DNA of 64,000 bases, taken from positions 32,884,867 to 32,948,866 of the forward strand of contig CAIIXF020000008.1 in NCBI GenBank assembly GCA_903813345.2, read 5' to 3'. Made by a program: the position numbers and the translations under genes. The stretch comes from Owenia fusiformis. Taxonomy: Eukaryota; Annelida; Polychaeta; Sabellida; Oweniidae. The notes beneath the pieces are model-generated. The model had not been told where the DNA came from, did no database searches, and worked only from the letters and a program-made list of their open reading frames with translations. Positions 30,335 through 42,000 of this stretch are shown piece after piece. How positions within the stretch are numbered: the first letter of the stretch is position 1; each line of letters starts with the position of its first letter.

Positions 30335-32146
30335 TCATTCAGAAAGCCATACTGGTGTGATGAACTACAAACACAATGGAATAAAGTGTCTGCATCTGAA
30401 TCTGCCTGGCTGAAATGTAAATCCACCCAAAAACGTAACTTGAAAGAACTTTACAAGATAGAACGACGAACCTTTGACAGAATCCATCGCAGAATAAAGT
30501 GACAATTCCAGAAACAAGAACAACAACATCTATTGGATATATACAATGAACCAAATTCTAGGAACTTTTGGGATAAAATTGGAAAAATTGGCATCGCCTC
30601 AGACCGAAAACAGGAAGTTCCTTGGGAAATTTTAAAACCAGACAAAACTGTATCAACAGACAAACAAGAAGTCTTAAATTATTGGGCCAACTCATACAAT
30701 GAATTATATTCAGAAAAAGAGGACAATGTCAACTTTGATGAGAATCACTTGAAACAAGTCAAGGAAGAACTCTCCCATATTGAAAATGATAATGTTGACC
30801 CACTAAGTGCACCACTTAATGAGGACATAACCCTACAGGAAGTCATCAATGCAGTTCATCGAGCCAAAATTCGCAAAGCCGTGGGCATTGACTCAATCCC
30901 AGCAGAAGTATTGCAAACCCAACTTGTATAAATATGTTGTATAAAATTATCATAGAATGCTTTGATAGTGGAATTGTCCCCCAAAAGTGGATGCAGACCA
31001 TAATTAATCCAATTTTCAAGGATGGCGACAACCGTGACCCACTTAACTACAGAGCAATCAGCCTAATCTCAGTGCCATGTAAAATATACTGTGATATTCT
31101 TAACAAGCGCCTTACAAAGTTCCTTGAGAGCAACAACTTATTGGTTGATGAGCAAAATGGATTTCGTGAAAAGCGCAGCTGTTTAGATCATGCCCACAGC
31201 CTCCACTCAATAGTTAATAATCGTAAGTTGGCTAAACTCGAGACATTTGTTTGTTATATCGACGCAACGAAAGCTTTTAGTGGTATAAACCATGATTGTA
31301 TGTGGCTAAAATTAAACCGCATTGGAGTCAAGGGCAAAATATTCAATGCAATTAAATCAATATATCAGGATGTATCTGGAGCCATTCGTGTCAATGGATA
31401 TTTAACACCCTGGTTTACCATCAGCAAGGGTTCGAAGGAAGGCTGTCTGTTATCTCCGACAATATTTGCGATCTATGTGAATGACCTAGCCGCAGAAGTA
31501 AAACAATTGAACTTTGGGATAAATATAGACAACACAAATGTCTCAATACTTTTATATGCTGACGATATAGCCCTCATAGCCAGCTCTGCAGAAGACCTTC
31601 AGAGAATGATTGACACTGTAAATACATGGTGCAGGAAGTGGAGAATGAAAATCAACCAGAGAAAGTCCAAAATTGTACATTATCGCCCACCTTCAAAACC
31701 CCGTAGTAATCATCAATTCAACTGTGGCAACATGGAATTATCATATGCCAGCACCTATAAATACCTTGGTATATGGTTAGATGATCATATCAATTACAAT
31801 AAAACTGCAAAAGAAATAGCCAAGTCAGCAAATCGTGCCCTTGGAGTTATAATCTCTAAGTATAAACAGTTAGGTGGCATGGATCTCTCAGTGTATAACA
31901 AATTGTATGACACCATGGTTCAGCCTATTATTAACTATGGATGCTCAATTGTTGGGCTGTCAGAACATAGCTGTATTAACAAAGTGCAAAATAGAGCTGG
32001 AAATTTTTTTCCTGGGTGTTGGAGCAAAGACCAGCAATGAAGCAGTAAGAGGGGATTTAGGCTGGACACAAGCAAATGATAAACAGAAAATTGAATGTGT
32101 ACGCCACCTTATTAGACTCAGAAACATGAACCCCAACAGATTGAAC
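30335..32146 (+). mobile_element. LINE family 1, copy B
   Basis: 30335-32068 repeats 27881-29614 at a constant offset of 2,454 bp. Reading side by side, I noticed only one difference (28838 G, 31292 A). After 32068 copy B continues in LINE sequence (GWTQANDKQKIECVRHLIRL), as in the - strand copy, then breaks off at about 32146. Confidence 0.88.
30934..32040 (+). CDS. LINE reverse transcriptase, copy B
   Basis: 368 open codons, identical to copy A except H for R in SGIN[R/H]DCMW. The RT motifs, including LLYADDIALIA, are intact. Shares the frameshifts of copy A, so it is not functional as it stands. Confidence 0.88.
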   Translation: MLYKIIIECFDSGIVPQKWMQTIINPIFKDGDNRDPLNYRAISLISVPCKIYCDILNKRLTKFLESNNLLVDEQNGFREKRSCLDHAHSLHSIVNNRKLAKLETFVCYIDATKAFSGINHDCMWLKLNRIGVKGKIFNAIKSIYQDVSGAIRVNGYLTPWFTISKGSKEGCLLSPTIFAIYVNDLAAEVKQLNFGINIDNTNVSILLYADDIALIASSAEDLQRMIDTVNTWCRKWRMKINQRKSKIVHYRPPSKPRSNHQFNCGNMELSYASTYKYLGIWLDDHINYNKTAKEIAKSANRALGVIISKYKQLGGMDLSVYNKLYDTMVQPIINYGCSIVGLSEHSCINKVQNRAGNFFPGCWSKDQQ

Positions 32147-32784
32147 CTGATTTATAATTGGTATCACGTTGAGCTTCCCCAAAGTCATAATCACATGGAT
32201 AACTCCATTAGTGTGGTGTCTCATCATTGTCTTGATATTCATCAATGTCTTCATTGCAATTGTCGTCATGATTAGCCATTCCATTTTTTCTAACCCGAAG
32301 ATTCATCATGCATGCATAATAGAAATGTAGTACGATCAGAGCGCATCGTCGTCGTCGTCGTCATCACCATTCCCATTCACTGTAAGTAAGATTGCTTTAA
32401 AAATAAGGTCCTAAAAGATTTATGGTCCAATTTTCGATTGCTTTTGATAGATACAAATGTTGCAATTTGTTTTTGCTCTTTTAACTTCCGTGAAACACCA
32501 TTTGTGCTACAAACATTTTATTGAAGCAACAACACAAATTCTTGCAATGAGACCGATTCGTTTTTTTTAGTACCAATTGGCACAACACTGAATTAAACAT
32601 TTAGCTTTCTTTGTGGTATCAATATGTGTGAATATACGACTTTTGGAACGATCAGTTCTCTAGTCAAATAATTTACCGAAACTCTTAGTGTGTGGGAGCC
32701 AAAGACATCAATAATGATTTCATGATTTATGATAGATTTCAAGTGTTTTTGCTGCCGATGCATGAAACACATTTAGCCCACCCT
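32147..32784. other. Spacer between the LINE and CARD gene 2
   Basis: A (CGT)n-like run (GTCGTCGTCGTCGTC) lies at about 32346-32362. On the - strand near 32276-32205 there is a short acidic frame, MANHDDNCNEDIDEYQDNDE, following a TTAG acceptor-like site. Its phase does not join the DEATH exon, so I leave it uncalled. Confidence 0.35.
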
Positions 32785-33077
32785 TTAGATGAAAGTCTCG
32801 TCTCTACCTTTATAGTCTTCCACAGCTTCTCCCAAAGCAACTAGTCCTATAGCTTTAAGTGCACGTGCCAGTATATGTTTTCCGTTTTGGTCTTTGGAAA
32901 GCCTCTGATTCCAAGTTGTTAAAACGTTCAACACCCATACACCAGCATTATGTTGGTTACTTAAAATGATTGTTTCAATAGTCGTTTTACTAATACTTAG
33001 TTGATTTCCTAGAGCATGGCACTTGTCGGGTCCTACTTTTTCAGCAATTTGTTGTAGATATTGACCATCCAAAACAC
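32785..33077 (-). CDS. CARD gene 2, exon 4: DEATH domain
   Basis: 97 codons including stop, entering in phase 1 after CCTGTTTCAG as GVLDGQYLQQIAEKVGPDKC. The six-helix DEATH pattern is complete, with the conserved helix-5 phrase NVLTTWNQRL. It ends EDYKGRDETFI. An AAAG/GTAGAG donor-like site just before the end leaves a small chance of an alternative last exon. Confidence 0.88.
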
Positions 33078-36000
33078 CTGAAACAGGTATGAAAACAATA
33101 TCAATAAAAATGCAATCACAAACAATAACTACAATAAATAACAATAACTCGAAAGTTCCCATTTTAAGATAATGTTACATTTTGAACCCATTCTTCTTTT
33201 GATTTCTCGTCAGTTCTATAGCAAAACGTAGCTCTTACCAGTGGATTTGCTATATTGCCTTTTCTCGTGTGTGTGAGTATCTTTGCCAAGAGACACAATG
33301 GGTGTTTTAAGGGGTGTCCTGGAAGCTGTCCGAGAACAGATCGGTCGTCTTGTTCTGGATGAATTTATTTTTTGCAATTGGCTAAAAGATGCTGGAGCTT
33401 GGAAAGTAGGCTCACTTTTATTACTCCTCGATAGAGTATAACTTTTGGCTTGGTATTCTCTATCCGATATATCTGGAAGTGTAATGCTATTCCCATTGCC
33501 CGAGTCACCGTATCTGGCACTACTTGGTCTCCTCTCATTGATTTGTCTTTGTAAATCATGATGTGCTTTTTTCATAGATTCGTAGTTTTTTCGTATCTGA
33601 ATCTCATTCACTTTAAGCGTCTTGACTTCTTTCTGTAGTTTCTTTTTTTTCATCTTTGCTTCTCCCAATTCTTTCTTTAAATTATCAATTTCTTTTTTCT
33701 TTTCTTCTGCTTGATTTTCAAAATTATCCAAAAAGGTTTTTGCAGTATGATACAAGTTTTTTTCAATCTTATCAAATCCGAGTATTTGAGCGACCAATCT
33801 CTGTTCAGTTTGTAATTGACTTATCATGTTTAGTTCACTTAAGAGCTTTTGCTGAAGATATTCTATGTTCTCCTCAATGAATGTTATATTTAGGTGTAAA
33901 ATAGACATTTGCTTATTTTCCGTTGATATATGATAATCATTTGGATTGCATTTCGCAACGGCCTGTAATTTGACATTAATCGTTTCGATTTTCTTTTCAA
34001 ATTGCCTCGCGTCGGTTTGATAGTTTTCCAGCTTTTCTGTCAATTTTGAAATTTGGTCAACTTTTTTATCTGTAATGGCATTTATTTCTTTTACTTCTTG
34101 TTCAGAGGATTCCCCTGGGCGTTCATTGTTATGATCGTTGAGGTTGAACTTCGATTTCATCTCCTCTTTAAGTTTTTTGATTTCATCATCACGAATAACT
34201 ATTTCATCCCGTAGTTCCTTTATTTCGAGTATGCCATTGTTATTTACTATTTCATTTCTATCGAGGTCCTCACTGAGACTCGTCACCTTCTTTTGAAGTG
34301 TATTTACTTGGTAGTTCAGTTGAGCAATCTTGTCACCTTTACGGGCAATTATCTCAGATGCATAGTTCTCTTTCCTTTTGATGCTTTTGATAATTTCCTT
34401 GTCTTCCCGAGACAGGGGTTCCTCGTTGATGGCTTTGGATAAGATTCGTAGCATTTGGTTTTGTAGATTTGGAGACGCCACCACTGTAAGATTCAAAACA
34501 ACATTAAATTTATTTCAATGTCTTCTTATTCAATGATATTTCGATGGGCCCACTCAGGGAAATGAAATGCCAACGTTTGGCGGAGATCAAATACATTGTA
34601 CAGTGCGTATCACAAAAACGCAACAGATTGTTATCTCGGAAAAGCATAAAACCAGTGATAACAGCATTGATTTCATTCAATGTACCTCTTTCCAATGGTA
34701 TATCATTCGTTGATATTGGGTCATGGTGGGGCGAGTAATCATTTCTTTTGCAAAGTGGGCCAAAATTAGCTTGGGACCAATTTATAAACGTCGCGAAATT
34801 CAGAGTACGGGGCCCAAGGCATAAGGGTAATTGGAAGAAGGTGTGGCAGGTGTGACATACACAGTAAAGTGTTTTATTCATACTCTTACAAGAATACAGC
34901 CTATACCCCTCCAAATTGCCACCACTTCTTGACACATAAAGATGCGCTCATCTCTCCATGTCATTCATGGTTCAGTCCTGAGTCATGTATGGGTTACAGG
35001 CTCAGCGGGGAAAAGGTGCGCGCGGGACGCGCGCTCCCCCTAAAATCCGGCATAGACATTAGATAGACTAATATCAAAGAAAAATGTATTCAAGCAGAGA
35101 CATTTGAAAATGAAAAAACTGATAACATGTCAACAATAGAGCGTTTGAACTTTGAAGGTGTAAATTCAAAAACTGCTTCAATATTAAAATGCCTCTGATG
35201 CAAAATAATGCACTGCTTGGAAACGACATTGGTTTTCAATTAGAAAGCCCATGGAAACGTTGATCTTTGAAATCGCACAGTCTGATTTTCTGATGAAATA
35301 TAATTGTTTTATTTCTCGGACGCTATAGATGACCAATTTCACTTTGGTAAAACAATTAAATTCACATTTCAATAGCTTTTTAATCAAAATTGGTGTCATG
35401 ATTAAATTGTGTTACGTCTTTTTGAATCATGAAAATGGACACATGTAACATCGTCTGATATGTCACACGTTATCATTTGTATGTTTGGGATGTTCAATTT
35501 AATTAAGATTTCAGTTAAAACGATTTTAACCGAAGGTTGATGAAAATAATTTTACCAAAAACAATAATAGAATAGAATGTTGGCGTTATCTAAGAAAAAT
35601 AAAACTTTTAATTCATTGCAGATCCAGTTTTCAGTCAAATTTGCAATAAACGTTTCAAGAACTTATCTTGATCAATACGCATTCTGCGTACACGTTCCTC
35701 CGACTTGTCTAGATAGTACATGTACCACCAGTTATGTAAGCTTATTATCCGCAATTTTTTGGTACGGTACAATGATTTAAAAATATTAAAAAATGATCAG
35801 ATCGCAGCAAATGACATTCAAATTCTCGAAATTCCCGGGGACCTCATGTTTGTCGGTCTCCAGCCTCCTTTGTTCATCCATCGACCTCGAATTCAAAAAT
35901 CAAGGCGCACCCCCTAACCTGAAATCCTGGATCCGCCCCTGCTTCCGACGGCACTTAGCCCTTGCACTGATTTTTGCAATATCTGAAACTTGGTCCAGAG

Positions 36001-39000
36001 CCGATTTTGACACACTGTGCAAATGGAAGGATTTCGCCAACCGTGACCATATGTGAATGATTGACATATCATTGCAAAGAGGGGGATGTGGCTTCATGGT
36101 AAATTAAATAAAATTGATGAAGTCATCACTGGTTTTGTGATTTTACGAGATAACTGCTTGTTGCGTTTTTTGATACGCCTTGTATTACAAAATCTAACAT
36201 TGAATATACAGTACTTTGACATTAATTCAAATACTTTAAAATAAAAATTTGGCCAACCCTATCTTTTCTATCTTTGAATATCCTGTAAAGTTTAATACTT
36301 GAGATAGAAACGGACCTTCGTTTCTCTGCAATTCTGCATCTTTGAGAAGTTTTGCGAGATCCCCGTGTGCAGTTTCTTCGAGTACCTCGTTAAATTTGTG
36401 AAAAGCTCCTGAAGCTCTTGTTTTTAGTAAGGTCAACATCTTGAGGTTTTGTGTTGTACCTGTCTTTTCAGCCTGAAGAAAACCGTGGCATGGTTGTGAT
36501 ATAAAGTCAAAATAAATAGATAAATAGAAGAGCCCATACAGCTCCGCTTTTTAAACAATATTCAAAGTGTTGGATATGTACAATATCCACCTTTTTAACG
36601 TAGGTCGGTTTGTGTACAAATGGTACAACGGATTAACAGTGTTTCCACAACTTTTTGGTGACTTTTTCCAAATAAATGTTGACATTCACAATTATCATAC
36701 TCGCCATTGCCAGGATCTACATGCTTTTGGATATAAAACCAAAGTAGGATTTTTTCTACAAAGATTCAAGGTCAATGGATATCGAACAGTATTGAAAGGC
36801 CAATAAGGGAAAGCTCTTCTTTGAATATTTTTAAGATAAGATACAAAAAGTATTTGATAGATAAAATTTCTTTAGATTAGAATCTACATGTATATCACCA
36901 AATATATCATTCAGGGTCTTAAAGGCATTTAATTACAATTAATAGTTTGGTTTAACAATTGTTTATTTCTGTGTCACAGGTTTACTAAAATATTACAAGT
37001 AAAATACATGTGTTAAAAAAGCCAACAGCCGACATCGGCTTACGAGACACCATATAAATATACAAAGATTAAATCAATAGAAAAATATAGCATCGGTATG
37101 TCGAATAATATCACAGAGGGTGTAAAGTAAGTTTGCAGAGTGTGAACAATTCAGACAAAATGACTAGATTAAAATAACATACAATATAAACATGTGATTT
37201 CAAAATGCAATAAATGAGAATACAGTAATTATGACTTTGGTTGATAATATTGTACATATTTAATATCACAAACGTTCCAGGTTAAATAAACGTTTTGAGA
37301 ACATTTTGTAAAGAGTAGCAGCAAGGCAGCTTTGAATGTTCTTTGCATGTAGTAATGTGATCATAACTAAGGTTGGATTGACACTTGAAGTATTTAAATA
37401 AGGTACTTTAACTTTGGCTTCCTGATACAACATGTCTCTTAATTCTGTATAATCTTCAACTTCATTTGAGTCACACAGTTTACACTTCCTTTCCAATAAA
37501 GGTGTGTTATTATACCTTTGTGTCTCAACATTAAGTTGAATGGACCCAGTTCTAAAGCTAGCTAGAGTTTTCCTATGATGTCTTGGCATGTAAATGTTAT
37601 TATAATGTTCAGTTACTACTCCGTACTTGAACTGTCTATATGTCCTCAGTTTATTACCATTGACTAGGTTATGTTGATCATTCCAAATATTTGTAAGAAA
37701 TGGATCAGTTTGTTGAAAATAATCACTCATTTTTTTCATGAAGGGTTTACATGGAGTTTGTGTCCCTAAATGTTGTTCAAGGCCTGCTAGTTGTATTATG
37801 TGCTGTGTTCTGGAATCCCAGCTTGAGCGTCTTTTTAGGGACCATTTGTAGATCTTATAGTTCAATCTGTTGGGGTTCATGTTTCTGAGTCTAATAAGGT
37901 GGCGTACACATTCAATTTTCTGTTTGTCCTTTGCTTGTGTCCAACCTAAATCCCCTCTTACTGCTTCATTGCTGGTCTTTGCTCCAACTCCCAGGAACAA
38001 TTTTCCAGCTCTATTTTGCACTTTGTTAATACAGCTATGTTCTGATAGCCCAACAATTGAGCATCCATAGTTAATGATAGGCTGAACCATGGTGTCATAC
38101 AATTTGTTATACACTGAGAGATCCATGCCACCTAACTGTTTATACTAAGAGATTATAACTCCAAGGGCACGGTTTGCTGACTTAGCTATTTCTTTTGCAG
38201 TTTTATTGTAATTGATATGTTCATCTAGCCATATACCAAGGTATTTATAGGTGCTGGCATATGATAATTCCATGTTGCCACAGTTGAATTGATGATTACT
38301 ACGGGGTTTCGAAGGTGGGCGATAATGTACAATTTTGGACTTTCTCTGGTTGATTTTCATTCTCCACTTCCTGCACCATGTATTTACAGTGAATCATTCT
38401 CTGAAGGTCTTCTGCAGAGCTGGCTATGAGGGCTATATCGTCAGCATATAAAAGTATTGAGACATTAGTGTTGTCTATATTGATCCCACAGTTCAATTGT
38501 TTTACTTATGCGGCTAGGTCATTCACATAGATCGCAAATATTGTCGGAGATAACAGACAGCCTTCCTTCGAACCCTTGCTGATGGTAAACCAGGGTGTTA
38601 AATATCCATTGACACGAATGGCTCCAGATACATCCTGATATAATGACTTAATTGCATTGAATATTTTGCCCTTGACTCCAATGCGGTTTAATTTTAGCCA
38701 CATACAATCACGGATCAGACCACTAAAAGGTTTCGTTGCGTCGATATAACAAACAAATGTCTCAAGTTTAGCCAACTTACGATTATTAACTATTGAATGG
38801 AGACTGTGGGCATGATCTAAACAGCTGCGCTTTTCACGAAATCCATTTTGTTCATCAACCAATAAGTTGTTGCTCTCAAGGAACTTTGTAAGGCGCTTGT
38901 TAAGAATATCACAGTATATTTTACATGGCACTGAGATAAGGCTGATTGCTCAGTAGTTAAGTGGGTCACGGTTGTCGCCATCCTTGAAAATTGGATTAAT

Positions 39001-42000
39001 TATGGTCTGCATCCACTTTTGGGGGACAATTCCACTATCAAAGTATTCTATGATAATTCTATACAACATATTCATACAAGTTGGGTTTTTCAATACTTCT
39101 GCTGGGATTGAGTCAATGCCTACTGGCCTACGGCTTTGCGAATTTTGGCTCGATGAACTGCATTAATGACTTCCTGTAGGGTTATGTCCTCATTAAGTGG
39201 TGCACTTAGTGGGTCAACATTATCATTTTCAATATGGGAGAGTTCTTCCTTGACTTGTTTCAAGTGATTGTAATCAAAGTTGACATTGTCCTCTTTTTCT
39301 GAATATAATTCATTGTACGAGTTGGCCCAATAATTTAAGACTTCTTGTTTGTCTGCTGATACAGTTTTGTCTGGTTTTAAAATTTCCCAAGGAACTTCCT
39401 GTTTTCGGTCTGAGGCGATGCCAATTTTTCCAATTTTATCCCAAAAGTTCCTAGAATTTGGTTCATTGTATAAATCCAATAGATGTTGTTGTTTTTGTTT
39501 CTGGAATTGTCGCTCTATTCTACGATGGATTCTGTCAAAGTTTGTCGTTCTATCTTGTAGTTCTTTCAAGTTACGTTTTTGGGTGGATTTACATTTCAGC
39601 CAGGCAGATTCAGATGCAGACACTTTATTCCATTGTGTTTGTAGTTCATCACACCAGTATGGCTTTCTGAATGACTTGGGTTTTTAGCATTTGCCTTCAC
39701 TGTGACTGGTTGGAACACTTTGCTCATTTCATTGTCAATAGCTGAGACAAACTCATTGTACATACAATTGATACGCTCGGTGGTATTAGTTGTTCTTGTG
39801 ATACGAACTAAAGCTTTATTAATTTGTGTTATTAGGTTATTATCTAACATAAAGTTATCGGGCACCTTGTTTATCCTATATTATTTGTGTTTTAAGTTAT
39901 CTTCAGTTGGGCATTGTTCTTCATTTGGTGAAAACAATTCAAAGTCCAAAGGAAGAATTAAATCACAGCTCAGGATACAATGGTCTGGTAGTGCAGCTGG
40001 GGCAGGTAGATTAAACTTTGATATTAGATCTGTTGGCCTCCAAATCGAGAAATTTTCAAAACCATTTAATTGCTCATGTGGGGTACATATGTAGTCAACT
40101 ATGGAACGTCCTTTATGAGATATGCAGGTGAAGTCATTCATTCCTCGTCTGCCATTCAATGTACAAATACTAGAATCAACAAGGAAGTTTAAAAAGTGTT
40201 CCCCAAATGAGTTTAAAGTAAAATCAACAGTTGAGCGTTGGGGGATAGTGTCAACACCTTCAACATAGTCACTATTGTCACCAATGCGTGCATTAAAATC
40301 TCCCATAATGCATAGAGTACCCTCATTTTGAAACTCATAGACTCCTTGAAGTAAGTTGTTAAGGAAAGCTTCTGGATCACTGATTCTTGTACATCTAGAT
40401 ATAGGGGGAAGATAACAGGCGCATATCACCACACTGAAGTTGGAGTGGATTGCTTTTAGTTTTATCCACATAGTATCTGGCATTGATCTATCAAGAACTT
40501 CATATTTAAAGTCTTTTAGTAGATCAGATTTTATCAGGACTCCAACACCTCGTGATCCCCGGCGATTATGGCCGATCAAAGTGTATCCATCAATATTAAG
40601 AAACTGCTCATCTCGGAGGAATGTTTCATTTAGGCATAAGATATCAAAGTTCATATTCTTTATAATGGTCTTCCTGAAAGCGGAGTTTTCATTTTGGGTA
40701 ATTGAGAATCCATTTACATTCCAGGTGCCCATGGAGAGCCGATGTCGGCCGTCCCCCTATTGATCATTTCCAGCAGTATTTGTCCTAAGATTATCACTAT
40801 GTTTATGTTTCTTTATTTCCTCCGTTTTATTGGAGAGCAAAACAATTTATACATGCATATCACATTACAAACATATATTACAGAAGAGTAAAGGGTTATT
40901 AATTTTTACATATTTACAAGTTAAATGACTCTAAATACATTTTATCATAAGATTACAATTCAAGCGTACCTATTTGAAATACATATTTGTATTGTAAAAT
41001 GTATTTGCACATTCGATAACGAACATATCATAAATGGTGTCATTGGCTACATCAAAATCTATTCTGCTACCCAGAACAGTCTGTAAGAAAATATCATCAT
41101 CAAAATTGAAAAGCATAACACTATCTTGAACTGGTAAGATATCAATGAGTCGCTCAAAAAATGCGTCTCTCTCAGATAAAAATTGATTGCAATGCAGAAA
41201 ATGAAATATTATACAATTACACGATGAGTTGCATTTCTTACATGTGAATGTCTTATATGAAGGCATTGCAGAAAGCTGCACCAGGTTGGCTAGTTGCCAT
41301 AGATATGATGGGTATCGTTTTCCAACGACCCAGGCGAAGCTTGGTTCCAATTTACAGTGAATGTTCCTAAAAATATGCAGATTATCATTGGCTTCCATTC
41401 TTGAAAGCCACTTATTTTCCTCTCTGTTGAAAATATGGAAATGCGATGCTTTTTTAAACAAAACTGTATTCATAATTGAGCCGGTAAGCAAGAAGGTTTC
41501 TGCAACACTCCGTGCAATATCACAGTCGATGCTCATGACGTCTTTAGCAAAACCAAAGTGATTGTTTCCCGGGTTTGTGAGTAGGGACGAGAATCTAAAC
41601 AGGAATATGTATTTTGTAACTTCATGAGTGCATCGACATAATCTTGACAAAAAGTTTAATTTCAATTTCTCAATGAAGCTCGATACAGATATTGCACCAA
41701 GAGTGGCCAGAACAACGTCTGATGCCGTTCTTGCTTCAAAACCTTGAACTACTTTGAATATATGTTTTTGAGCAGTGTTCAGTATATCTTCATCATGCGG
41801 TGACAAGTTGTACCATAGCTCACAACCATATAATGCAGTGGGTAATATAATAGAATACCATAGTCTAATGAACACAAGTGGATTAGCGCCAAATTTATGT
41901 AAACGCAAGGTGTTTTTGATCGAATAAAATTTTGAGTACATTTTCTTTTTTGAGTTGTTAACCAGATTTTCGGTTTCAAAGTTAGTAGTGATAAGGTTAC

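Larger units (their letters stand above)
37000..40790 (-). mobile_element. LINE family 1, copy C (endonuclease plus RT), in gene 2 intron 1
   Basis: The most complete copy of the family in the window, on the same strand as the CARD gene. The endonuclease is at 40732-39881 and the RT region at 39623-37266, with a 3' UTR to about 37000. Several frameshifts and stops break the RT. A GCCGACATCGGC inverted repeat occurs near both ends (about 37027 and 40740). The C-terminal CKLCDSNEVED metal-binding motif appears shortened by a small deletion. Confidence 0.85.

Noticed and set aside
32205-32276. Short acidic - strand frame as a last exon of CARD gene 2
   Set aside because: Its phase does not fit the only donor-like site in the DEATH exon, which already has its own stop after a complete domain.
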